Source: an uncultured Bacteroidia bacterium
Lineage (GTDB): Bacteria; Bacteroidota; Bacteroidia; Bacteroidales; UBA932
NCBI GenBank assembly: GCA_902774145.1
Contig: CACYHC010000004.1
Location: forward strand, 1 to 64,000
DNA length: 64,000 nt
Direction of reading: 5' to 3'
Of the stretch, positions 16,257-24,104 are shown piece by piece. Position numbers and translations under genes: made by a program. The notes below the pieces were generated by a model. That model made no database searches. It saw nothing but the letters and a program-made list of their open reading frames with translations, and was not told where the DNA came from. Each line of letters begins with the position of its first letter. Position 1 is the stretch's first letter.

Positions 16257-17488
16257 TCGCCGATTTCAGCGATGTAGCGCGCGTAGAGCGAATCCAGCTG
16301 CGCTTTGTTTTCCTTCTTGATGGGCACGCCTTCGGGTTTCGTGGCGCTCACAATCTTGAGCGGATTGACGGGCTTGCCGTCCTTGGTGATGCGGAAATCC
16401 AGGTGCGGTCCGGTGGACCGGCCGGTGGAGCCCACATAACCGATGGTCTGCCCCTGCTTGACCCTTGCGCCGGCGCGGATGCCCGCAGCAAATTTCGAGA
16501 GGTGCAGGTATTTGGTCACGTAGCCCTTGCGGTCGTGGGTGATGCTGATGTAATTGCCGCCGCCCCCCTTGTCCCAGCCGGCAAAGGTGACGACCCCGTC
16601 GCCGATCGTATGGACGGGCGTCCCGGTGGGTGCGGCGTAATCGATGGCGGGATGCATCTTGCGCCTGCCCGTGATGGGATGGATGCGTACGCCGAATCCG
16701 CTGCTGATGCGCTTGAACTGCAGGGGCGCCTTCAGGAAGCCCTTGTCGTTGCGCAGGCTGATGCCCTTTTCATTCCAGTACTTGTTGCCGTCCTTCTGGT
16801 CCAGGTAGATGGCCGCGGCGCGTTTGTCGCCATAGCCGGTGTAGAGGGAGAAAAAGACGGTATCCACCCGCAGGGGCTGGCCTTCGCAGGTTTCCTGGTT
16901 GTAGATGACGCGGAAGCGGTCGCCCTTCTGCAGGCTGAAGAAATCGATGGTCCAGGCGTAGATGTCCGCCAACTGCATAATCAGGTCCGGCGACGCTCCG
17001 TCGGCGAGCAGTGCGTCCCAGAGCGAGGTTTCGATGCGGATGTCCGAGATACGCCGCTCGTGCGTCACTTCCTTTTCCACCTTCCATACGGCGAGCGAAT
17101 CAAAGCACTTGAACACCGTGCTGCGCACCGCATTCTGCGGATAGACGACATAGCGCAGGGAGGCGAGCGTCGAGTCCGCGTAATAGACATCCAGGCTGTC
17201 GTGTGCCCGGAAATCGCGGTTGACCTTGAAGACGCTGTCGCAAATCTGCGTCAGGGTGTAGGCATTGGCGGGCGTCGCTCCCAACTCCTGCAGTACGCCG
17301 GAGAGCGTCTGGCCGTAGCGGATGCGGCAGCCGCGCTGCAGCAGGGTATCCGTCAGGAACCCCAGGGGATAGACAGTGTCCTTCTGGACTTCAGCCTCCG
17401 GATCGGGGGGCGTCTGCCGCTTGCAAAAACAGCCCGGCAGGCAGAGGAGCAGCCCCAGGGCGGCTAGCAGGGGAAGGTGTGTTTTCAT
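16253..17488 (-). CDS. M23-family (LytM) peptidase lipoprotein
   Basis: A 411-residue lipoprotein (lipobox LCLPGC, Cys20) with an OapA/LysM-like N-terminal region (about 50-240) and a C-terminal M23 domain. The first zinc motif is intact (HPITGRRKMHPAIDYAAP, H-x-x-x-D). In the second motif, where HxH is usual, the sequence is GPHLDFRI (His362, Asp364), so the last zinc ligand is Asp. To my knowledge similar variants exist in Bacteroidota, and Asp could still bind zinc. It should cut or regulate cutting of peptidoglycan cross-links in the periplasm. It starts four bases after the symporter gene and overlaps trmO. Confidence 0.88.
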   Translation of the reverse strand: MKTHLPLLAALGLLLCLPGCFCKRQTPPDPEAEVQKDTVYPLGFLTDTLLQRGCRIRYGQTLSGVLQELGATPANAYTLTQICDSVFKVNRDFRAHDSLDVYYADSTLASLRYVVYPQNAVRSTVFKCFDSLAVWKVEKEVTHERRISDIRIETSLWDALLADGASPDLIMQLADIYAWTIDFFSLQKGDRFRVIYNQETCEGQPLRVDTVFFSLYTGYGDKRAAAIYLDQKDGNKYWNEKGISLRNDKGFLKAPLQFKRISSGFGVRIHPITGRRKMHPAIDYAAPTGTPVHTIGDGVVTFAGWDKGGGGNYISITHDRKGYVTKYLHLSKFAAGIRAGARVKQGQTIGYVGSTGRSTGPHLDFRITKDGKPVNPLKIVSATKPEGVPIKKENKAQLDSLYARYIAEIGE

Positions 17489-17492
17489 CGGA

Positions 17493-19130
17493 CTAAGGTG
17501 TAATCAGTGCGCCCACGGCCCACATAAAGGCAAAGATGGCAATCGACGCGACAAAGGTCTTGAGCAGCCCCATCCCCACGTCGCGTCCGTCGGCGCGGAC
17601 CAGGGCCTTGAAGTTCGCGATGACCTCCGGTTTCTCCGGACGGGTGAGCAGGGTGGCGGCCAGCCAGGCCACAGTCGTGACGCCAATCGTCCACAGGAGT
17701 TTCTCCCAGAAAAGGAGCGGTGCGCCGCCCATTCGCGGCCAGACCAGCTCGAAGAAGACCGCGGCGAGGAAGGAAACGCCCATTGCGACGATTTCCGTCC
17801 AGGCATTGATGCGCATCCAGAACCAGCGGAGCAGGAAAATGATGCCCGTTCCTGCGCCGATCTGCACCATCAGGTTGAAACCCGCCTTGGCGCTTTCCAG
17901 CAGGGGCGCCATGACGCAGCCGATAATAATTAGGAGGATGGAGGTAACCCGCGCCACCAGGATGAGTTCCTTGTCGTCGGCATCCTTCTTGACAAAACGC
18001 TTCCAGATGTCGTTCGTGACATAATTGGCCCCCATGGAAAGTTGCGCGGCGATGGTCGAGAACAGGGCCCCCATCAGGGAGGCGGCCACCAGCCCGATCC
18101 AGCCGTTCGGGACAATCTTGATCAGTGCGGGATAGGCCATATCGTCCCCGACCAGTGCGGGATCCACGTGCGGGAAAGCTTCGCGGATAGCGTCCAGGTT
18201 AGGGAAAATGAGCAGCGACGCAAACGCGGCGATATACCACGGCCAAGGGCGCAGGGCATAGTTGAGGACATTGAAGAACAGCGTCCCGCCCACCGCGTGG
18301 TTCGGGCTCTTGGCCGTCAGCATCCGCTGGACGATGTATCCGCCGCCGCCGGGCTCCGAACCGGAGTACCAGACATTCCACCACTGTACGGCCACCGGAA
18401 TGAGGAATACGGCGATAAACGCGTCCTTGTTGTTGATGTCCGGGATGAAGGAGAGTCGCGAGGTGACTTCCGGATTGTGCATCAGGTTGGACCAGCCGCC
18501 CACCGCAGGGTGGATGATGCTGTAATGCATCACCGCAAAGGCGCCGGTCATCACCACCGCAAAAATGAAGAAATCCGTATAAATCGTCCCCCGGATGCCC
18601 GAAAGGGAAGAGTAGATGACCGAAACGACCGCCGTCACGATCAGGATGGTCGATGCCGGCACGCCGAAGAGCACCACGCCGATTTTGACGGCCCCCAGCA
18701 GCACCGTTGCCATCACGACCAGGTTGTAGATGACGCCGAGGTACAGGGCACGGAAGCCGCGCAGGAACGCCGCCGGCTTGCCGGAATAGCGGATCTCATA
18801 GAAAGAGATGTCCGTCGTGGCGCCGGAGCGCACCCAGAGTTTCGAATAGACAAAGACCGTCAGCATACCGGTCAGCAGGAAGGCCCACCAGACCCAGTTG
18901 CCGCTCAGGCCGTCCCGGCGGATGATTTCCGTAAACAGGTTGGCGCTGTTCGTGCTGGTCGTCGCGGCGACCATCGAGACGCCAATCAGCCACCAGGGCA
19001 TCGTTCCGGCGGACTTGAAATATTCTTTCGCTCCTTTTCCCTTGGATTTCCAGGCGGAAATCGCCGGAATGAGGAGCAGCACCGCGAAGAACGCGGCCAT
19101 CACCAGGTAATCTGCGTAGTTGAGGTTCAT
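17493..19130 (-). CDS. Sodium:solute symporter (SLC5 family)
   Basis: A 545-residue protein with about 13-14 transmembrane helices and the SSS-family landmarks: GMPWW-like WWLIGVSMVAATTSTNSANL in helix 2, an RRDGLSGNWVWW loop and YSSLSGIRGTIYTDFFIF. It resembles the sugar/sugar-acid branch more than the proline branch. It lies in the same transcript as KDG kinase, KDPG aldolase and the dehydratase, so uptake of the sugar acid or sugar processed by those enzymes is the likely job. Inner membrane, sodium-driven. Confidence 0.9.
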   Translation of the reverse strand: MNLNYADYLVMAAFFAVLLLIPAISAWKSKGKGAKEYFKSAGTMPWWLIGVSMVAATTSTNSANLFTEIIRRDGLSGNWVWWAFLLTGMLTVFVYSKLWVRSGATTDISFYEIRYSGKPAAFLRGFRALYLGVIYNLVVMATVLLGAVKIGVVLFGVPASTILIVTAVVSVIYSSLSGIRGTIYTDFFIFAVVMTGAFAVMHYSIIHPAVGGWSNLMHNPEVTSRLSFIPDINNKDAFIAVFLIPVAVQWWNVWYSGSEPGGGGYIVQRMLTAKSPNHAVGGTLFFNVLNYALRPWPWYIAAFASLLIFPNLDAIREAFPHVDPALVGDDMAYPALIKIVPNGWIGLVAASLMGALFSTIAAQLSMGANYVTNDIWKRFVKKDADDKELILVARVTSILLIIIGCVMAPLLESAKAGFNLMVQIGAGTGIIFLLRWFWMRINAWTEIVAMGVSFLAAVFFELVWPRMGGAPLLFWEKLLWTIGVTTVAWLAATLLTRPEKPEVIANFKALVRADGRDVGMGLLKTFVASIAIFAFMWAVGALITP

Positions 19131-19139
19131 ACTGTGTTA

Positions 19140-20375
19140 TTAAAGGGTCTTCAGATGTTGGGAAACCGTGTGGAGCGCGAGGAAAAGGGCGTCCGGCATA
19201 CCGCAGCCCACCTCGCCGATGAGTTTCAGCGCAAGGCTGACCGGTTCTTCTTCCACCGGGACGCCGGCCGCCACGTATTCTTTGAGTTTCCGGTCGTAGA
19301 GTTCCACCCGTTCTTCGCTGTATGCCAGCGCCTTGCGAACGGCTTCCGCTCCCTTGACCACACAACCGATGCCGTCGTAATCGTGGGCGCAGACCAGGTT
19401 CTCCAGGCCGGCCGCTTCCAGTTTCTTCAGGCTGTTCCGGTAGGCCGGCAGGTCCCGGTAAAAACCGATGCCCTGGGTGATCGTCCCGTTCGCCTGCAGG
19501 GAGTCGCCCGTGAAGGCCGTTCCGGTGTTGCCGTCCACCCAGACCAGGCAGTCGTCGTCGTGCCCGGGCGTGGCCAGGGCATAAAAGCGCCCTTCGAGGC
19601 GTTCCCCTTCCTTGAGGAGTTTATCCGGCTCCACCCCCTTCAGGTAGGACTGCGGGGCGGGGGAGTTCTTCGGGAAACGGGTGCGTACGCGGACGGCGAC
19701 GCTGACGGGGTCGCGCAGGGCGGCGGCCGAAGTCTCCAGGGTCGCGGTCTTCAGGCCGTACTTCGTCACGAGCGCATAGTGCCCGCCGATATGGTCGCCG
19801 TGCACGTGGGTGTTGAGCAGCCAGTCGATGTCGCCGATTTTCAACCCCAGCGCCTCCAGCGCGGGAATCAGGTATTTTTCCGGGGCCAGGTGCGAGGAGT
19901 CGATCAGGAAATTCTTCTCTCCCCGGACGAGGATGATGCCCGTCCAGACCGGCCCGAAGGGGACTTTCAGCAGGAAGGTCCCCGGCAGCACCTCTTCGAA
20001 CTCGGGGCGTTTCCGGAAGACTTTTCCTGTTGCCAGGGAAAGATATTCCGTATTGTCCTTGGAGGTGTTGGCGTTTTCGGCTATGAGCACGCGCGCGTCC
20101 CTGGACACGATGATATGGTGCCAGATGCCCGCGCGGACATTGTAGTACTTCAGGGGCTGCATCTCCACCCGCTCGGCTTTCTCGCCGAGCAGGAGCGTCG
20201 CCTTCCCCTGCAGGAGCACGAAGGTCTCGTCCGTGAGGATGTGCCGCTCCAGTTCGCAGAGGCCACTCTCATCAAAGCGCGGCGCCCAGTTCAGCGACGC
20301 GAGCGTCCATTTTGCATTGTTCACCAGACGGAGATACGCCGTCCCGCAGTGTTCCAGGATATCCAGTCCGTTCAT
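19140..20375 (-). CDS. Cupin / metallo-beta-lactamase-fold fusion protein
   Basis: A 411-residue protein in two parts. Residues about 1-115 look like a cupin barrel (DETFVLLQGKATLLLGEKAE, then YYNVRAGIWHHIIV). Residues about 125-360 are an MBL-fold hydrolase with the metal motif THVHGDHIGG (His190, His192, Asp194, His195), a second ligand region ATPGHDDD and GDSLQ. MBL enzymes of this glyoxalase II/lactonase type hydrolyse esters, thioesters or lactones. Fusion with a cupin, which usually binds a sugar or acid, suggests a sugar-lactone or related substrate. It has no signal peptide. It sits in the sugar-acid operon between DUF1116 and the symporter. The reaction is unknown. Confidence 0.8.
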   Translation of the reverse strand: MNGLDILEHCGTAYLRLVNNAKWTLASLNWAPRFDESGLCELERHILTDETFVLLQGKATLLLGEKAERVEMQPLKYYNVRAGIWHHIIVSRDARVLIAENANTSKDNTEYLSLATGKVFRKRPEFEEVLPGTFLLKVPFGPVWTGIILVRGEKNFLIDSSHLAPEKYLIPALEALGLKIGDIDWLLNTHVHGDHIGGHYALVTKYGLKTATLETSAAALRDPVSVAVRVRTRFPKNSPAPQSYLKGVEPDKLLKEGERLEGRFYALATPGHDDDCLVWVDGNTGTAFTGDSLQANGTITQGIGFYRDLPAYRNSLKKLEAAGLENLVCAHDYDGIGCVVKGAEAVRKALAYSEERVELYDRKLKEYVAAGVPVEEEPVSLALKLIGEVGCGMPDALFLALHTVSQHLKTL

Positions 20376-20381
20376 AGCACC

Positions 20382-21398
20382 TTATTCTACATAAACCGGC
20401 ATCCGGGTGGAACCGGCGCCCATCCAGCCGCCGTTCACATCCATCATGCCGCCGTTGATGACCAGCCCTTTTCCTTCCACGCCGAAGTCCGGATTGATGG
20501 GCCGGATGGTCCCGCCCCAGCCGCGGCATTCCACGACGGAGCTGTCTCCCAGCCAGGGAAGCTGGTTCTCTTTCTTCGCCCCCGGCGTGAGGTAGGGGCC
20601 GATAATCATCGGCGAGGGGGCGGTTTTCCATACCCCGTCCACCTTGATGCCGTATTCCACGCCGTTTCCGCCGGCCGCGCTCATCAGCCCCTTCACCCCC
20701 TGCTTTTCGAGTCCCAGCAGCAGGGCGCGGGAAGCCGCCTGCCCGAAATTGTGGGTAAAGCGGACGGTGGTGGCAAAATAGTCCAGCAGCGCGTCCCGGT
20801 TGGGACATTTCAGGACATAGGGGATAATCGCGCGGGTGAACAGCGGGTCCATCGCCTTTTGCGACGAATGCAGCTCGTCTCCCTGCCGGAGCGCTTCGTG
20901 GAAGAGCTCCTTCATCGGGAAGCCGCCCGCATCCTTCAGTACGGCGATGAGCGGAGGGAAGAGTTCGTCGCCCAGCCAGCGCAGGTTCGCGGCGATTTCC
21001 TCCGAATACAGGCCCCAGCCGCAGAAGCCGCCGCCGAATTTTCCTTCGGCGGGGAAGAGGCCTGCCACGCCGCCGGTTTCCCGGTCCTCGACGATGAGCA
21101 GGGGAACGCTCCGGGTCATAATGCCGTAGCCGGAACCGTTCGTGGCATAGTCGAAGGCCGCCTCCAGCCGGATTTCCCCTTTTTGGAGCAGGCGCAGCGC
21201 TTCCGCTTCCGTTTTTGCCCAGCCCTCGAAGAGGCAGGCGTTCACCATACTGCGCTGATGCCCGCGGCACATCCGTTCGAATGCAATCGGCGGGCCGGCG
21301 TGCAGCACGGTCTTGTCCGGGAGTCCCAGAAAATCTCCCGCTTTTCTCACGTCTATCCAGTAAGGGTCGCCTTTCCAGCGCAGTTCTTCAGGTTTCAT
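20382..21398 (-). CDS. DUF1116 (AllG/YlbE-like) protein
   Basis: A 338-residue protein with the DUF1116 pattern: an N-terminal PDKTVLHAGPPIAFERM, an LFEGWAKTEAEALRLL segment and the LHSSQKAMDPLFTRAIIPY region, ending in GGMMDVNGGWMGAGSTRMP. In E. coli a DUF1116 protein (AllG) is one of three subunits of the oxamate carbamoyltransferase, together with FdrA-like AllF and AllH. Neither partner is encoded here, and this protein is shorter than AllG. I start it at the ATG at 21398, which overlaps the flavoprotein stop by four bases. Within a sugar-acid operon its reaction is unknown. Confidence 0.75.
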   Translation of the reverse strand: MKPEELRWKGDPYWIDVRKAGDFLGLPDKTVLHAGPPIAFERMCRGHQRSMVNACLFEGWAKTEAEALRLLQKGEIRLEAAFDYATNGSGYGIMTRSVPLLIVEDRETGGVAGLFPAEGKFGGGFCGWGLYSEEIAANLRWLGDELFPPLIAVLKDAGGFPMKELFHEALRQGDELHSSQKAMDPLFTRAIIPYVLKCPNRDALLDYFATTVRFTHNFGQAASRALLLGLEKQGVKGLMSAAGGNGVEYGIKVDGVWKTAPSPMIIGPYLTPGAKKENQLPWLGDSSVVECRGWGGTIRPINPDFGVEGKGLVINGGMMDVNGGWMGAGSTRMPVYVE

Positions 21399-22450
21399 AA
21401 CTTCCTTAATTCTAAAGCCGCTTCCCGTCCGGCGATGGTGCCGAACACCATGGCCGCCGTTCCGCCGTTCCCGCCCAGCCGGTTGAGTCCGTGGACGCCG
21501 GCGGTCACTTCGCCGCAGGCAAAGACGCCGGGTACAATCTTCCCGGAAGCGTCCAGGACATGACATTTCGTATCGATGACGATGCCTCCCATCGAGGAAT
21601 GCGGGGCCGGGGACACCTTGATGACGCGCTCCTCCGGATCCATCTTGCATTCCAGGATTTTTTCTTCGGGGACTTCGCGCAAATCGTAAATCGCGGTTCC
21701 GCCGATGCCGAAAATCGCCCGGGAGAGTTCATCCTTGTTCAGGCGCGCGTCCTCGAGGAATTCCTTTCCTTCCGGCGTGAGGAGTTTCGCCCCTTCATAG
21801 AGGAGCGTGGTAATCACCGGAATCCCGCGCCGGGGGCCCTCGATGCGCACCGTGGGTTCATACTGCACGTGCGCATCGTCCACATCCCTGAGCGCTCCGC
21901 CCAGGGCGCGGGCCATTTCCAGTCCGTCTCCTTTCAGATAGGGCGGATTGTCCGAGAAGGCATATTTCCCGCACCAGCCGCCGGTGGCGATGATGATTTT
22001 CACCTCTGGCTGCGCCCGGCGCAGGGCCAGGAGCTCTTCGACGGTTACGGTCCGCTTCTCCACGGTCACCTTGCCTTTCAGCCGCTCCTTGATGCCGGCC
22101 ACCGCAATCGCGCCGATGGCGTGACGGATGGAAACGCAGCGAGGAACGCTGGTGCCGACGGGCCGGATCAGCGTCCCGTCCCATTGGAATTCGTCGTTGA
22201 GGGCCAGGGACTCCCGACACATCGTCTCCACCAGCGCCCGGTCGTTCTGGTACTTGCCGCTGGAGAGGGTGTCCTCGATGAAACATTCCACCGAATCTTC
22301 CGGAAGCACCGGGCAGTTCAGCGCGTGGATGTCCGGGGTGTTGCCGGGGCCGTTGGCGGCCAGGGTGACGCTTGCACCGCCGCGCACGGCCGCTTCCGCA
22401 GCCCGCCAGCCCGCCAGGCCCCCGCCGATGATGAAAATTTCGCTCTCCAT
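21395..22450 (-). CDS. FAD-dependent oxidoreductase, fumarate-reductase-like flavoprotein (short)
   Basis: A 351-residue protein with an N-terminal FAD-binding motif (FIIGGGLAGWRAAEAAVRGG), the HSSMGGIVID segment and a C-terminal GVFACGEVTAGVHGLNRLGG, all typical of the succinate dehydrogenase/fumarate reductase flavoprotein family. It is much shorter than the family's usual 450-600 residues; the capping domain is reduced. No iron-sulphur or cytochrome partner is nearby. It lies between KDG kinase and DUF1116, two bases and minus four bases from its neighbours. Oxidation or reduction of a hydroxy or enoyl acid is plausible; the substrate is unknown. Confidence 0.82.
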   Translation of the reverse strand: MESEIFIIGGGLAGWRAAEAAVRGGASVTLAANGPGNTPDIHALNCPVLPEDSVECFIEDTLSSGKYQNDRALVETMCRESLALNDEFQWDGTLIRPVGTSVPRCVSIRHAIGAIAVAGIKERLKGKVTVEKRTVTVEELLALRRAQPEVKIIIATGGWCGKYAFSDNPPYLKGDGLEMARALGGALRDVDDAHVQYEPTVRIEGPRRGIPVITTLLYEGAKLLTPEGKEFLEDARLNKDELSRAIFGIGGTAIYDLREVPEEKILECKMDPEERVIKVSPAPHSSMGGIVIDTKCHVLDASGKIVPGVFACGEVTAGVHGLNRLGGNGGTAAMVFGTIAGREAALELRKL

Positions 22451-22451
22451 C

Positions 22452-23477
22452 CTATCTCTGGACGCGTCCGGTGCCGTTGCCCTTGGCCAGCGCCTCGACT
22501 TCCTGGACGGTGACGAGGTTGAAATCGTGTTCGATGGAGTGCTTGAGACAGCTCGCCGCTACGGCAAAGTCGATCGCCGCCTGCGTGTCCTTGCCGGAGA
22601 GCAGCGCGTAGATGAGGCCGCCGCCGAAGCTGTCGCCGCCGCCTACGCGGTCCACGATGTGCACCTTGTATTCGGTGGAGAAACAGGCCTTTTTGTCCGC
22701 CGCGTCATAGAGCATACCCGCCCAGAGGTTGTCGAAGGCGGAAAGCGAGGTGCGCAGGGTAATCGCGACTTTCTTCACGCCGAAGTAATCCACGAGCTGT
22801 TCCGCGACGGAGACGTAGCCCTCCTTGTTCAGGAGGCCGGACTCCACGTCGCTGCCCTTGCCGACAATACCGAACACGTCGGCCGCATCGGCCTCGTTGG
22901 CAATCAGGACGTCCACATAGGGAACCAGTTCCGCCATCACGCGGCCGGCTTCCTGCTTCGTCCACAGTTTCCCGCGGTAATTGAGGTCGCAGGAAACGGT
23001 AATCCCGTGCGCACGGCAATACTTCAAGGCATCCAGGCAAATCGTAGGATTTTCTCCGCCGAGCGCCGGGGTGATGCCGGTGAAATGGAACCAGGACGCG
23101 CCGTCGAAGATTTTCGCCCAGTCGAAGTCCTCGCGCCCGGCCAGGGCGATAGAGGACCCGGCGCGGTCATACACGACCTTCGAGGCGCGCTGCGACGCAC
23201 CCTTTTCCACGAAATACAGGCCCAGCCGGGGGCCGCCCCAGACAATGTCCTTCGTATCCACGCCGAAGTGGCGCAGGGCGTTCCGGGCGCATTCGCCCAG
23301 GGGATTGGCGGGGAGTTTGGTGACAAACGCGGCGTCCACCCCGTAATTGGCCAGGGATACGGCGACATTCGCCTCGCCGCCGGCATAGGAAGCCTCGAAC
23401 TTATCCGCCTGCGCAAACCGGAGATAGCCTTCCGGATTGAGGCGCATCATGATTTCTCCAAAAGTAACGACTTTCAT
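22452..23477 (-). CDS. kdgK: 2-keto-3-deoxygluconate kinase (PfkB family)
   Basis: A 341-residue ribokinase-fold sugar kinase. The N-terminus VVTFGEIMMRLNPEGYLRFAQ is characteristic of KDG kinases. The GGEANVAVSLANYG segment and the ATP/catalytic motif DRVGGGDSFGGG are the two PfkB signatures. It would phosphorylate 2-keto-3-deoxygluconate to KDPG, matching the KDPG aldolase gene directly upstream (six bases). A closely related keto-deoxy sugar is possible. Cytosolic. Same operon as the dehydratase that would supply the keto-deoxy acid. Confidence 0.88.
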   Translation of the reverse strand: MKVVTFGEIMMRLNPEGYLRFAQADKFEASYAGGEANVAVSLANYGVDAAFVTKLPANPLGECARNALRHFGVDTKDIVWGGPRLGLYFVEKGASQRASKVVYDRAGSSIALAGREDFDWAKIFDGASWFHFTGITPALGGENPTICLDALKYCRAHGITVSCDLNYRGKLWTKQEAGRVMAELVPYVDVLIANEADAADVFGIVGKGSDVESGLLNKEGYVSVAEQLVDYFGVKKVAITLRTSLSAFDNLWAGMLYDAADKKACFSTEYKVHIVDRVGGGDSFGGGLIYALLSGKDTQAAIDFAVAASCLKHSIEHDFNLVTVQEVEALAKGNGTGRVQR

Positions 23478-23483
23478 ACTTGC

Positions 23484-24098
23484 TTACAATTGCGCGTTTT
23501 TGACCAGTGCGGCGGCGGTAGCGGTAATCTTGTCCCACGCACCGGCCGCAATCCATTCTTTGTTGGTAAGGTTGCCGCCGACCCCGGCGCCCACGCAGCC
23601 CGCCTTGATGAAATCGGCGATATTGTCGGGCCCGATGCCGCCTACCGCCAGCAGCGGAATGTGCGAGAGCGGCGCCTTGATGGCTTTGATGTAGCCCGGA
23701 CCGAGCGACCCGGCCGGGAAAATCTTCACGTAGGTTGCGCCCGCCTCGAAGGCCGTAACGGCTTCGGTCGGGGTCAGCGCGCCGGGCATCGCCTCCAGCC
23801 CGTCGGCCACACACTGGCGGATGAGCGCGGGATTCGTGTTCGGCGTCACCATGAATTCGCCGCCGGCGTCTTCGCAGATGCGGAGCTGCTCCGGCGTCAG
23901 GACGGTGCCGGCGCCGGCTTTGACATCGCTGCCGAAATGGTCCTTGATGGCGCGGATGGCCTTGGCGGTGTTTTTCCAGTTTGCGGGGTCCTTCTGGTTG
24001 AAGGTGACCTCGACGTGGCGGATACCGCCTTCTGCATAGGATTGGGCGAGCCGGAGACAAACCTCCGGCTCAAACCCTCTGATAATCGCAACGATCAT
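23484..24098 (-). CDS. eda: KDPG / 4-hydroxy-2-oxoglutarate aldolase
   Basis: A 204-residue class I aldolase of the KDPG family: MIVAIIRGFEPE start, the VEVTFNQ strand with the catalytic Glu, GAGTVLTPEQ, and the Schiff-base lysine in YVKIFPAG. It splits KDPG into pyruvate and glyceraldehyde-3-phosphate. Six bases separate it from kdgK and from the dehydratase gene, so the three are co-translated. Length is normal for the family. A different C6 or C5 keto-deoxy acid phosphate remains possible. Confidence 0.9.
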   Translation of the reverse strand: MIVAIIRGFEPEVCLRLAQSYAEGGIRHVEVTFNQKDPANWKNTAKAIRAIKDHFGSDVKAGAGTVLTPEQLRICEDAGGEFMVTPNTNPALIRQCVADGLEAMPGALTPTEAVTAFEAGATYVKIFPAGSLGPGYIKAIKAPLSHIPLLAVGGIGPDNIADFIKAGCVGAGVGGNLTNKEWIAAGAWDKITATAAALVKNAQL

Positions 24099-24104
24099 GA
24101 CTTC

